Under the pieces are notes generated by a model that was given only the letters and a program-made list of their open reading frames with translations, had not been told where the DNA came from and did not search any database. A stretch of 35,800 nt of DNA from Solirubrobacterales bacterium (GTDB lineage: Bacteria; Actinomycetota; Thermoleophilia; Solirubrobacterales; Solirubrobacteraceae): assembly GCA_019240655.1 (NCBI GenBank), contig JAFAXX010000077.1:1-35800 (forward strand), in the 5' to 3' direction. Position 1 is the stretch's first letter. Every line of letters starts with the position of its first letter. A program made the translations under genes and the position numbers. This document shows positions 1 through 6,489 of this stretch, piece after piece.

Positions 1-98
1 ATGTCGTGGGGCTCGTCGAGGCCGGCGCGGGGATCGAGGACATAGGCCTCCCGGATCAGGAGGTCCGCCGGCTGGGTCGGGCGCTGGTACAGGCTCAT
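1..98 (-). CDS. pyrC: Dihydroorotase, N-terminal fragment (cut by window edge)
   Basis: Only the first 32 codons are present, starting at ATG (98-96) and reading MSLYQRPTQPADLLIREAYV and on to the window edge. The segment 'LLIREAYVLDPRAGLDEPHD' matches the opening beta strands of dihydroorotases, before the HxH metal motif, which lies outside the window. Dihydroorotase closes carbamoyl aspartate to dihydroorotate, the third step of pyrimidine synthesis. The start codon overlaps the pyrB stop as TGATG, so translation is probably coupled. The assignment rests largely on position in a pyrR-pyrB-pyrC operon, since the fragment is short. Confidence 0.8.
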   Translation of the reverse strand, partial: MSLYQRPTQPADLLIREAYVLDPRAGLDEPHD

Positions 99-1042
99 CA
101 CGCCACCGCCGCCAGGTGCGGCGCCCCCACCAGCAGCTCGTACAGCACGGCCATGCGCACCGCCACCCCGGCCTTGACCTGCGCTCCGATCAGCGCCTGC
201 GGCGAGTCGATCGCCTCACCCGAGATCTCCACGCCCCGGTTGACCGGCCCCGGATGCATCAGCAGCTGTCCGGGCTTCAGCCGCGCGGAGGTGATCTGGT
301 AGCGGCTGGCGTACTCGCGCAGCGTGGGCACGAAAGAGTCGCGCATGCGCTCGTGCTGCATCCGCAGGACGTAGACCACGTCGGCCTCGGGTAGGCGCGC
401 GAGCGTCGCGGTGGTCTCGCAGCCGAGCGCCTCGATCCCGCGTGGGATCAGCGTCGGCGGGCCGCACAGCGTGACGCGCGCCCCCATCTGCCGGAAGGCG
501 AGGATGTTCGAGCGCGCCACCCGGGAGTGCAGGACGTCGCCGACGATCCATATCCGGGCGCCGTCCAGCGCGCCGAGCCGGCGCCGCAGGGTGAACGCGT
601 CGAGCAGCGCCTGGGTCGGGTGCTCATGCTTGCCGTCGCCGGCGTTGATCACCGAGGCGGCGGTCCAGCCCGCCACCAGCTGAGCTGCGCCGACGCGCGG
701 CGAGCGGATCACGATCGCCGCTGGGTCGTACGCCGAGAGTGTCTGCACGGTGTCCTTGAGCGACTCCCCCTTGTCGACGCTCGAGCCGACCGAGCGGACG
801 CTGACCACGTCGGCGCTCAGCCGCTTGGCCGCCAGCTCGAACGACGAGCTCGTCCGGGTACTCGACTCGTAGAACAGGTTCACCACCGTGCGGCCCCGCA
901 GCGCGGGGACCTTCTTGATCTCCCGGCCGGCCACCTCGGCAAAAGACTCGGCCCGATCGAGGATGCGCTCGATCGCCGCCCGGTCGAGATCCCCGATCGA
1001 AAGCAGGTGCCGGCCGATCCGGTTTCGCCCGGAGACGCTCAC
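98..1042 (-). CDS. pyrB: Aspartate carbamoyltransferase catalytic subunit
   Basis: PyrB condenses carbamoyl phosphate with aspartate, the committed step of UMP synthesis, in the cytoplasm. The 314-residue product is the usual length (about 305-315). Visible motifs are the carbamoyl-phosphate loop FYESSTRTSSSF, the HPTQALLD motif after 'NAGDGKHE', and the C-terminal 'MHPGPVNRGVE'. I chose the GTG at 1042-1040 because it forms a GTGA overlap with the pyrR stop and starts just before the conserved 'RHLLSIGDL'. The open frame extends to 1114, but that extension is arginine-rich and lies wholly inside pyrR. The operon order is pyrR, pyrB, pyrC with 1-4 nt overlaps, so expression should follow PyrR control at the leader. 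Confidence 0.95.
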   Translation of the reverse strand: MSVSGRNRIGRHLLSIGDLDRAAIERILDRAESFAEVAGREIKKVPALRGRTVVNLFYESSTRTSSSFELAAKRLSADVVSVRSVGSSVDKGESLKDTVQTLSAYDPAAIVIRSPRVGAAQLVAGWTAASVINAGDGKHEHPTQALLDAFTLRRRLGALDGARIWIVGDVLHSRVARSNILAFRQMGARVTLCGPPTLIPRGIEALGCETTATLARLPEADVVYVLRMQHERMRDSFVPTLREYASRYQITSARLKPGQLLMHPGPVNRGVEISGEAIDSPQALIGAQVKAGVAVRMAVLYELLVGAPHLAAVA

Positions 1043-1599
1043 GCGGCCGCCCTCCGCACCTCGCCGGTCCGCCCGATCGTCACCTCGTCGACGCCGTCGA
1101 TCTCCTCCACGCACACGAACACCCGCTGGTCGCGGGAGGTGGGCAGGTTCTTGCCCACGTAATCGGGGCGAATCGGCAGCTCCCGATGGCCCCGGTCGAC
1201 CAGCACCGCCAGCTGCACCCGAGCCGGGCGGCCGTAGTCGAACACCTCGTCGATCGCCGCGCGCACCGTGCGGCCGGTGTAGAGCACGTCGTCGATGATG
1301 ACGATCGTCCTCGCGTCGACGTCGAAGTCGAGCTGCGTGGCGTGCACCACCGGGGCGTTCTGGCGCAGCGCCAGGTCGTCGCGGTAGAAGGAGATGTCGA
1401 CGAAGCCGAGCGGCACGCTCGGCTCGAGCAGCTCGGAGGTCAGCGCCTGAAGCCGCTGGGCCAGGATCGCTCCGCGGCGATGGATGCCGATCAGCGCGAT
1501 CGCGCCGTCCGGGTTCTTTTCGACGATCTCGTGCGCGATCCGCACGAGCGTGCGGCGCATGTCATCGCGGTCGAGCACGACCGTGTGGGCGGCTGGCAA
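1039..1599 (-). CDS. pyrR: Bifunctional pyr operon regulator / uracil phosphoribosyltransferase
   Basis: The 186-residue protein has the PRPP-binding motif 'TIVIIDDVLYTGRTVRAA' (about residues 97-114), the 'IGIHRRGAILAQRL' segment and the 'SFYRDD' region typical of PyrR. PyrR binds a conserved loop in pyr mRNA when UMP is high and also has uracil phosphoribosyltransferase activity. The start is a TTG at 1599-1597, preceded by the strong Shine-Dalgarno AGGAAGGAG; no ATG fits. It is the first gene of the pyr operon. The RNA element it should bind lies directly upstream of its own ribosome-binding site (see 1601-1640), which points to translational autoregulation rather than the Bacillus terminator mechanism. 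Confidence 0.95.
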   Translation of the reverse strand: MPAAHTVVLDRDDMRRTLVRIAHEIVEKNPDGAIALIGIHRRGAILAQRLQALTSELLEPSVPLGFVDISFYRDDLALRQNAPVVHATQLDFDVDARTIVIIDDVLYTGRTVRAAIDEVFDYGRPARVQLAVLVDRGHRELPIRPDYVGKNLPTSRDQRVFVCVEEIDGVDEVTIGRTGEVRRAAA

Positions 1600-1600
1600 C

Positions 1601-1640
1601 GCGCTCCTTCCTGGCCTCTCGGGACCGGGTTAAAGGGGCC
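1601..1640 (-). promoter_or_regulatory. PyrR-binding leader overlapping the pyrR ribosome-binding site
   Basis: The minus strand at 1626-1613 reads GGTCCCGAGAGGCC. It matches the PyrR consensus ARUCCNGNGAGGYU at all but the first and last positions. CC and GG can pair around a CGAGA loop, extended by GG/CC, and a CCUU/AAGG lower stem would hide the Shine-Dalgarno AGGAAGGAG (1612-1604) just before the TTG start. No intrinsic terminator is visible between this element and pyrR. Translational repression by PyrR at such a site is established in mycobacteria; its use here is inference. Confidence 0.75.
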
Positions 1641-1650
1641 GACGCGAGCC

Positions 1651-1656
1651 AGAGTA
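1651..1656 (-). promoter_or_regulatory. Candidate -10 box of the pyr operon
   Basis: The minus strand reads TACTCT, a fit to the actinobacterial TANNNT -10. It would start transcription near 1644, about 45 nt before the pyrR start, giving a leader that just contains the PyrR loop. No good -35 hexamer is seen. Confidence 0.4.
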
Positions 1657-1726
1657 GCAGCGGGTGCGGCGGCTCCCGGCAGGCCGGGCCTCGGGTACGA
1701 CTGTGGCCGCCGCAACGAGCCAACGA

Positions 1727-1887
1727 ACAGTGGCGGAGGCACTGTGGCCACGCCCTGAGCCACCGACCGCGGCCGACGTGCGCGCGAGCGTGACCGCGAA
1801 GGTCGATCACTGGGAGCGCTACGGCTTCGGCATGTGGCTGGCGCGCGACCACGCATCACCGGCGCGGTCGGGCTTTACCGCTTGTGA
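1727..1887 (+). pseudogene. GNAT acetyltransferase remnant, internal segment
   Basis: This plus-strand frame reads 'VAEALWPRPEPPTAADV' and then 'HWERYGFGMWLARD'. That is the region after the first helix of RimJ/RimL-type GNAT acetyltransferases (typically DPxVxxxLWPxxPP... HWxxxGFGxWxxRD). After 'ARD' the similarity continues in a shifted frame as 'ITGAVGLYRL', followed by TGA at 1885-1887. There is no start codon at the expected place and no acetyl-CoA site downstream, so this is a broken gene. A matching N-terminal piece lies at 1931-2011 on the opposite strand. The family call comes from pattern recognition only. Confidence 0.6.
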
Positions 1888-1930
1888 GGACTCGACGGCG
1901 ATAGTCCCCGAGGCTTCGCTTCGCTCGAAA

Positions 1931-2011
1931 GTCACGCGCGGGTCGAGCATCAGCCGCTCGAGCTCGCCGGCGTGTTCGCGCTGCAGGCGCTCGCACACGA
2001 GCCGCGCGGTT
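1931..2011 (-). pseudogene. GNAT acetyltransferase remnant, N-terminal segment
   Basis: The minus-strand frame reads 'TARLVCERLQREHAGELERL' followed by 'MLDPRVT', the classic opening of a RimJ/RimL-like GNAT (TxRLxLRxxxxEDAxxLxxLxxDPxV). Similarity stops at DPRVT. It would continue logically with 'VAEALWPRPEPP', which is instead on the plus strand at 1730. The open frame (ATG 2062 to stop 1819) overlaps the end of rnz by 27 nt. Its third positions are GC-rich, but the C-terminal half resembles nothing I recognise. Either an inversion split one gene, or two paralogues decayed. Confidence 0.5.
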
Positions 2012-2035
2012 GCACCCGCTCGAGCGTCGTGCGGC

Positions 2036-2995
2036 TCACGCCGACGGTTCCGCCACCGCATGCGCCGGCCGGTCCTCCCAGCGCACCAGCTCGGGCTCCC
2101 CCCGCTCGGGAAAGGGAATCTCGATCGAGTCGAAGTCGCGCGGCAGCACGGTGCGGGGGAACACCGCCCGCGCCTCGTCGCGCAGCAGGCCGACCGAGTA
2201 GCGGGTCGAGAAATGGGTGAGCGCGAGCATCGTGACCTCCGCGTCGCGCGCCAGTGCCGCTGCCTCGGCCGCGGTCGAGTGGCCGGTCTCGGCTGCCCGG
2301 TCGAGTTCGTCCTCGGCGAAGGTCGCTTCGTGGACCAGCAGGTCGGCGCGGTGGGCGGCGATCCGCACGGCCTCACACGGTCGGGTGTCGCCGGAGATCA
2401 CCACCTTGCGGCCCGGCCGGGGCGGCCCGAGCACCTGGTCCGGCGCCACCCCCCGGATCGTCTCGCCGCGCTGAAGGCGGCCGAACTCGGGCCCCGGCTC
2501 GAGCCCCAGGCGCACGGCGGCCTGCGGGTCGAACACCCCGGGTCGCTCGTCCTCGAAGACCACGTAGGCCAGCCCGGGTCCTCGGTGGACGACCGGCACC
2601 GGGGCGATCCGATATCCCTCGCGCGCCATCACGTCTCCGGGCCCGAGCTCGACTACCTCGAGCTCGAAGCGGACGCGCCCGGCCGTGCGCATGGCCAGCG
2701 TGAGCAACTCGTGCAGGCCCGGTGGTCCGTGAATCGCCAGCGGCCGCTCCCGGGCGCGGAGATCGAAGGTCTTCAGCAGCCCGGGGAGGCCGAGCCAGTG
2801 GTCGGCATGGAAGTGGGTGATGAAGATCTCGCTCAGCTCGGTCAAGCCCACCGAGCTCACGAGCTGGCGCTGGGTTCCCTCCCCGCAGTCGAACAGGATC
2901 CGGTCGCCGCCGCGGCGCAGCAACAGCGCGGGGAGGCCGCGCCGCGCAGTCGGGATCGACCCGGCGGTGCCGGCGAACAACACGGAGAGATCCAT
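2036..2995 (-). CDS. rnz: Ribonuclease Z
   Basis: RNase Z is the endonuclease that trims the 3' end of tRNA precursors. The 319-residue protein is a metallo-beta-lactamase fold enzyme of the expected length (about 305-330). It shows the zinc motif HFHADH at residues 61-66, the 'FDCGEGTQRQL' segment, 'GDTRPCEAV' in the second half and the final histidine in 'ALTHFSTRY'. The ATG at 2995 begins 'MDLSVLFAGTAG', the conserved first strand; upstream in-frame sequence overlaps the neighbouring gene. It lies 14 nt behind the metallophosphoesterase and is probably co-transcribed with it. RNase Z is needed here because the nearby tRNA-Arg gene carries no encoded CCA. Confidence 0.95.
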   Translation of the reverse strand: MDLSVLFAGTAGSIPTARRGLPALLLRRGGDRILFDCGEGTQRQLVSSVGLTELSEIFITHFHADHWLGLPGLLKTFDLRARERPLAIHGPPGLHELLTLAMRTAGRVRFELEVVELGPGDVMAREGYRIAPVPVVHRGPGLAYVVFEDERPGVFDPQAAVRLGLEPGPEFGRLQRGETIRGVAPDQVLGPPRPGRKVVISGDTRPCEAVRIAAHRADLLVHEATFAEDELDRAAETGHSTAAEAAALARDAEVTMLALTHFSTRYSVGLLRDEARAVFPRTVLPRDFDSIEIPFPERGEPELVRWEDRPAHAVAEPSA

Positions 2996-3009
2996 CGCCG
3001 TCCAGTCTG

Positions 3010-3498
3010 TCAGCCGAGCGCGATCAATTCGAAGGCCACGCCGCCCCGGCCGGCGCGGGCCGCGCCCATCGTGACCCGCGGCGCGCGCCGGCGCTCGGTC
3101 GGGCTGCCCGGGTTGAAGATCTGAAAGCCGTCGGGCGCGCGTTCGTGCCAGGGCAGGTGAGAGTGCCCGAAGATCACCACGTCGGCGTCGGGAAACCGGG
3201 CCCGGAGCCGCGAGAGGCGCCCGCGCGCCGCTCCGGCGTCGTGGACCACGACAATCCTCGCACCGGCGGTGGCGACGGTGGCGACCGCGGGCAGCGCAGC
3301 GCGGACCTCGGCGTCGTCGACGTTGCCGTGCACCGCCACGACCTCCCCGTAGCACCGCAGCGTCTCGAGGACCGAGATCTGCACGAGGTCGCCGGCGTGC
3401 ACGATGAGGTCGGCGCTCCGCAGTCGGGCCACGCACGCCTCCGGCAGCCGGCGCCCGCGGCGTGGCATGTGCGTGTCCGAGATGATCGCGATGTCCAC
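3010..3498 (-). CDS. YfcE/MJ0936-type metallophosphoesterase
   Basis: The 162-residue protein has the full dinuclear-metal phosphoesterase signature: 'ISDTH' (residues 6-10), 'HAGD', 'HGNVD', a histidine in 'VVVHDAG' and 'GHSH'. Length and motif order fit the small cytosolic phosphodiesterases related to YfcE; the physiological substrate is not predictable. The start is GTG at 3498, immediately before 'DIAIISDTH'. Fifteen nt upstream (minus strand) is GGGTA, a recurring promoter-like motif in this window. The 14-nt gap to rnz suggests one transcript. Confidence 0.88.
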   Translation of the reverse strand: MDIAIISDTHMPRRGRRLPEACVARLRSADLIVHAGDLVQISVLETLRCYGEVVAVHGNVDDAEVRAALPAVATVATAGARIVVVHDAGAARGRLSRLRARFPDADVVIFGHSHLPWHERAPDGFQIFNPGSPTERRRAPRVTMGAARAGRGGVAFELIALG

Positions 3499-3541
3499 GG
3501 TAAGCTCTGCCTACCCGCTTCCGGCGCCAGCCGGAGTCCCC

Positions 3542-3614
3542 GCGCCCGTAGCTCAGGGGATAGAGCGTTCGCCTCCGGAGCGAAAGGTCGCAGGTTCAAA
3601 TCCTGCCGGGCGCG
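3542..3614 (+). tRNA. tRNA-Arg (anticodon CCG)
   Basis: A complete cloverleaf can be drawn. The acceptor GCGCCCG (3542-3548) pairs with CGGGCGC (3607-3613). The D stem is GCTC/GAGC. The anticodon stem TTCGC (3568-3572) pairs with GCGAA (3580-3584) around loop CTCCGGA with anticodon CCG at 3575-3577. The T stem GCAGG/CCTGC encloses TTCAAAT. The discriminator base is G and no CCA is encoded. It reads the arginine codon CGG, which is common in this GC-rich genome. Confidence 0.97.
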
Positions 3615-3657
3615 TGAAGCACACGGTCGCGACCAAACGTCGGTGGTGGCGCGCGCG

Positions 3658-3681
3658 CCCCGTGGCGCACGCGCCTCGGGG
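3658..3681 (+). terminator. Possible tRNA terminator hairpin
   Basis: CCCCG (3658-3662) pairs with CGGGG (3677-3681), and an inner GCGC/GCGC helix continues the stem. It lies 44 nt after tRNA-Arg and before the next gene. No T-tract follows, as is common in high-GC actinobacteria. Confidence 0.35.
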
Positions 3682-3712
3682 TGCCCGGCTCGGCCATCAG
3701 CGAGGAGGCGAT

Positions 3713-4630
3713 ATGAAGGCGGTGCGGTTCGACGAGTACGGCGGAGTCGAGGTGCTGGACGTGCGCGAGGTCGAGGATCCCGTGGCCGGCCCGGGCCAGG
3801 TGCTCGTGGCGGTCAGGGCGGCGGGCATCAATCCCGGCGAGATCGCCATCCGCGAGGGGCGTCTGCATGACCGCTGGCCGGCGACGTTCCCGGCCGGCGA
3901 GGGCAGCGACTTTGCCGGCGTGGTGCGCGAGGCCGGCAAGGGCGTGTCGGGCTTTCGCGCCGGCGACGAGGTGCTCGGCTGGACCGAGGAGCGTGCCAGC
4001 CACGCCGACCTGGTCGCCGTGCCGGCTGATCAGGTGACCGCGAAGCCCGCGTCGGTCCCGTGGGAGGTGGCCGGCTCTCTGTTCGTCGCCGGGATGGCCG
4101 CCTACGCGTCGGTCCAGGCCGTCGCCCCGAAGCCCGGCGAGACCGTTGTGGTGTCCGCCGCCGCCGGTGGCGTGGGGTCGGTGGCGGTCCAGCTCGCGCG
4201 GCGCGCCGGCGCCCGGGTGATCGGGCTGGCCGGCGAGCGCAACCACGACTGGCTGCGCCGCCACGACATCGTCCCCGTAACCTACGGCGAGGGGCAGGAG
4301 GAGCGCATCCGCGCGGCGGCCGACGGCCCGATCGACGCCTTCATCGACACGTTCGGGAGCGGCTACGTCGAGCTGGCGGTCCGGCTCGGCGTGCGGCCGG
4401 AGCGGATCAACACGATCATCGACTACGAGGCCGCGGCGCGCCACGGCGTCAACACCCAGGGCACCCACGCGATCGCCACCGCCCCACTGCTGGCCGAGCT
4501 CGTCGGAATGGTGGCTGACGGCAGCCTCGAGATCCCGGTGGCGCGCACCTTGCCGCTGGATCAGGTCCGGGAGGCCTATCGCGAGCTCGGCGAGCGCCAC
4601 ACTCATGGCAAAATCGTGCTCGTGCCGTGA
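3713..4630 (+). CDS. NADPH:quinone oxidoreductase-like (medium-chain dehydrogenase family)
   Basis: The 305-residue protein belongs to the zinc-independent quinone reductase branch of medium-chain dehydrogenases. It shows the N-terminal GroES-like domain (MKAVRFDEYGG, 'GPGQVLVAVRAAGINPGE', 'PAGEGSDFAGVV') and the nucleotide-binding motif 'VSAAAGGVGSVAVQLARRAG' near residues 145-165. The family's C-terminal 'HTHGKIVLVP' is also present. No structural zinc cysteines are seen. The likely reaction is NAD(P)H-dependent reduction of a quinone or enone; the substrate is unknown. The ATG is preceded by a strong GAGGAGG (3702-3708). The stop overlaps, as GTGA, the start of a decayed methyltransferase, suggesting the two were once translationally coupled. 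Confidence 0.88.
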   Translation: MKAVRFDEYGGVEVLDVREVEDPVAGPGQVLVAVRAAGINPGEIAIREGRLHDRWPATFPAGEGSDFAGVVREAGKGVSGFRAGDEVLGWTEERASHADLVAVPADQVTAKPASVPWEVAGSLFVAGMAAYASVQAVAPKPGETVVVSAAAGGVGSVAVQLARRAGARVIGLAGERNHDWLRRHDIVPVTYGEGQEERIRAAADGPIDAFIDTFGSGYVELAVRLGVRPERINTIIDYEAAARHGVNTQGTHAIATAPLLAELVGMVADGSLEIPVARTLPLDQVREAYRELGERHTHGKIVLVP

Positions 4631-4939
4631 GGTCCCGCGCGGCGACGCCGGCCGCGCTGATCAGCGGGTTCTCACGCCGGGAGCGCGTGGCTCGCCATCT
4701 CGGCGGCCGCACCGCTTTCTTCGATCGGGTGGTCGTCGGCCCCCTGGAGCGCGACGTGACTCAGCTCGCGTGCGTCGGCGGCGGATATGACGGGCGCTCG
4801 CGACGAGCGGGCACGGTTCCGGACGGCCGTCGCCGCGGCGAGGGAGGCCGCGCGCAGGACACCGAGCGCCGAGGACGCCGGCCCCAGCGTCGCAGCCGGC
4901 CGGCTCCGCCGCATCGGCTCGCGCCGTCACCGTGCTTGA
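4627..4939 (+). pseudogene. LCM-family SAM methyltransferase remnant (internal deletion)
   Basis: From the GTG at 4627 the frame reads 'SRRERVARHLGGRTAFFDRV', 'LERDVTQL' and 'VGGGYDGRS'. This is the opening and SAM-binding motif I of leucine-carboxyl-methyltransferase-family enzymes (RTAFFDRxVxxAL...GYDGRxLR). Similarity ends near 4800. In another frame (4793-4939, stop TGA) the sequence 'RARFRTAVAA' and 'PSAEDAGP' resembles the C-terminal end of the same family. A normal member is about 260-290 residues, so some 150 residues are missing and the frame is shifted. An 80-codon ORF on the other strand (4672-4914) is best read as its shadow. The N-terminal match is fairly firm; the C-terminal one is weak. 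Confidence 0.6.
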
Positions 4940-4945
4940 CGGGTG

Positions 4946-5725
4946 CTAATCGAGCTCGGGCAGGAGCTCGGCGATCGACGCGACGATCCGCGAGGCCCGG
5001 TAGGGGTGGCGCTCGGCGTCCTCGGCCGTGGTGACCCCGGTGAGCACGAGGATCGTCTCCATCCCGGCCTCGAGCCCCGACACCACGTCGGTGTCCATCC
5101 GGTCGCCGATCATCGCCGCCGTCTCCGAGTGCGCGTCGATCGCGTTCAGCGCCGATCGCATCATCAGCGGGTTCGGCTTGCCGACGAAGTAGGGCTCGCG
5201 CCCGGTGGCGCGGCTGACCAGCGCGGCCACCGAGCCCGTCGCCGGCAGCGGCCCGTCGACGCTCGGTCCGGTGGCATCGGGATTGGTGGCGATGAAGCGG
5301 GCACCCCGATCGATCAGCCGGATCGCGTGGGTGATCCGCTCAAAGCTGTAGGTCCGCGTCTCGCCCAGAACCACGTAGTCGGGCGAGCGGTCGGTCAGCG
5401 TGTACCCGGCCTGATGGAGCGCCGTGGTGAGCCCGGCCTCGCCGATCACGAACGCCGAGCCGCCCGGACGCTGGTCGCGGAGAAAGCGGGCCGTGGCCAG
5501 AGCCGAGGTCCAGATCGACTCCTCCGGCACGTCGAGGCCGCTGGCCCGGAGCCGCGCGGCGAGGTCGCGGCGGGTGTAGATCGAGTTGTTGGTGAGGACC
5601 AGGAACCGGGTGCCGCGCTCGCGCAGGCGCGCGATGAACCGATCGGCGCCCGGGATCGCCTGCTCTTCGTGGACGAGCACGCCGTCCATGTCCATCAACC
5701 AGGATTCGATCTCGCGGCTGCCCAC
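4946..5725 (-). CDS. HAD-IIA family phosphatase (NagD/AraL-like)
   Basis: The 259-residue protein has the HAD motifs in order: nucleophile motif 'LMDMDGVLV' (D12, D14), 'LTNNS' (motif II), 'GKPNPLMM' (motif III lysine) and 'MIGDRMDTDV' (motif IV). The cap between motifs II and III marks subclass IIA, whose members dephosphorylate small sugar or nucleotide phosphates; the substrate cannot be given. I take the GTG at 5725. The minus strand places TATCTT exactly 12 nt before it, so the mRNA is predicted to be leaderless. A 7-bp inverted repeat sits just upstream of that -10 box. Confidence 0.9.
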   Translation of the reverse strand: MGSREIESWLMDMDGVLVHEEQAIPGADRFIARLRERGTRFLVLTNNSIYTRRDLAARLRASGLDVPEESIWTSALATARFLRDQRPGGSAFVIGEAGLTTALHQAGYTLTDRSPDYVVLGETRTYSFERITHAIRLIDRGARFIATNPDATGPSVDGPLPATGSVAALVSRATGREPYFVGKPNPLMMRSALNAIDAHSETAAMIGDRMDTDVVSGLEAGMETILVLTGVTTAEDAERHPYRASRIVASIAELLPELD

Positions 5726-5731
5726 GTCCTG

Positions 5732-5761
5732 AAGATAGACGTCCCGGCAGGCCCGGACGTC
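5732..5761 (-). promoter_or_regulatory. HAD gene promoter with inverted repeat over the -35 region
   Basis: The minus-strand -10 TATCTT (5737-5732) lies 12 nt from the GTG start. Directly upstream, GACGTCC (5738-5744) and GGACGTC (5755-5761) form a 7-bp inverted repeat with a 10-nt spacer. It covers the place of the -35 box, the usual position for a repressor operator. No regulator gene is adjacent. Confidence 0.4.
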
Positions 5762-5788
5762 GACGCTCGGCCGTAGTACGGGCGAGCC

Positions 5789-6403
5789 TCAGTCGGCGGG
5801 CCCGGGAACCGGCCCACGCGGCCGCTGCGGCTCGCGGAGCAGCGCGGCGCCCGGGCGCCGGGCTCTCCGCGCGTGGAAGTCGCCGAGCTCGCGGGCGAGC
5901 CCTCGCCCGTCCCCCTCCGCGATTACTCGGGCGACGTCATCGCAGCCGGGGCGCAGCGGCGGAAGTGTCCGCCGGAGCCCGGCCAGCGCCCGCGCGCCGG
6001 CTTTGGCGTACGCGGCGTTGAGGACGGCCGTACCCACCCTGTGCGCTGCCGTGAGGCTCAGTTCGCCGTCCCAGATCACGCGAGTGCCGTGCTCGATGGC
6101 CGCGCAGGTGATCCGCACCTGCGAGTCGAAGCTGGGGGTCTGCGCGAGGAAGGTGACAGCACGGATCGGCTCGTACTCGATAACTTGGTAGTCGAGCTCG
6201 TGTGTGCGTCCGAGCAGCTCCGCCGTGACGCGGAACTCGGCTCCCTTGCCGCGCAGATCGTTGCTCCGGGTCGCCGCGGACACGCCGGGGTCCCACGCCC
6301 GGGTGGTGGTGAGGTCGCTGACGTAGCCGAACACGTCACTCGGCGAGCTCGCCGTGTCCACCGCGGCGCGATAGCGAGCGATCCGGCGGGTGAGCGGTGG
6401 CAT
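5789..6403 (-). CDS. SRPBCC (START-like) family protein
   Basis: The 204-residue protein has the pattern of polyketide-cyclase/SRPBCC proteins: 'VDTASSPSDVFGYVSDLTTT', 'WDPGV', 'GRTHELDYQVIEYEP' and 'VIWDGELSLTAAHRVG'. These helix-grip folds bind small hydrophobic ligands; the ligand and role are unknown. The domain ends near residue 150. The last 50 residues are Arg/Pro-rich and probably disordered. The ATG at 6403 is favoured over the upstream TTG (6430) because a consensus promoter ends just before it, predicting a leaderless transcript. The gene has its own promoter and operator although the oxidoreductase upstream is on the same strand. Confidence 0.8.
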   Translation of the reverse strand: MPPLTRRIARYRAAVDTASSPSDVFGYVSDLTTTRAWDPGVSAATRSNDLRGKGAEFRVTAELLGRTHELDYQVIEYEPIRAVTFLAQTPSFDSQVRITCAAIEHGTRVIWDGELSLTAAHRVGTAVLNAAYAKAGARALAGLRRTLPPLRPGCDDVARVIAEGDGRGLARELGDFHARRARRPGAALLREPQRPRGPVPGPAD

Positions 6404-6410
6404 GGGCCAC

Positions 6411-6440
6411 ACCGTACCGCCTCTGCGCAAGCTCTGTCAA
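6411..6440 (-). promoter_or_regulatory. Consensus promoter of the SRPBCC gene
   Basis: On the minus strand, TTGACA (6440-6435), an 18-nt spacer and TACGGT (6416-6411) are followed by 7 nt and the ATG. This is a near-perfect housekeeping-sigma promoter whose start point falls on or next to the start codon, so the mRNA should be leaderless. Confidence 0.65.
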
Positions 6441-6452
6441 GGGATTGTGGAA

Positions 6453-6476
6453 GGTATGTATGCTGCCGTACATACC
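6453..6476. promoter_or_regulatory. Inverted-repeat operator candidate
   Basis: GGTATGTA (6453-6460) and TACATACC (6469-6476) form a perfect 8-bp inverted repeat with an 8-nt spacer, 24 bp in all. It is AT-rich in a GC-rich background and sits 12 bp upstream of the SRPBCC -35 box. Size and symmetry fit a TetR- or MarR-type operator. No such regulator gene is intact nearby. Confidence 0.55.
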
Positions 6477-6489
6477 GGCCGACGGCGGG

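Noticed and set aside
1819..2062. 80-codon minus-strand ORF after rnz as an intact small gene
   Set aside because: Only its first half has family-like sequence (GNAT N-terminus). The rest is unrelated, so it is treated as a truncated remnant.
1664..3124. Long plus-strand ORF of 486 codons
   Set aside because: Apart from the GNAT-like segment near its start, it is antisense to rnz and has no recognisable protein pattern.
4672..4914. 80-codon minus-strand ORF downstream of the HAD gene with high third-position GC
   Set aside because: It overlaps a plus-strand frame that clearly resembles an LCM methyltransferase, and no similarity is recognised in the minus-strand product. It is probably a shadow of the decayed gene.
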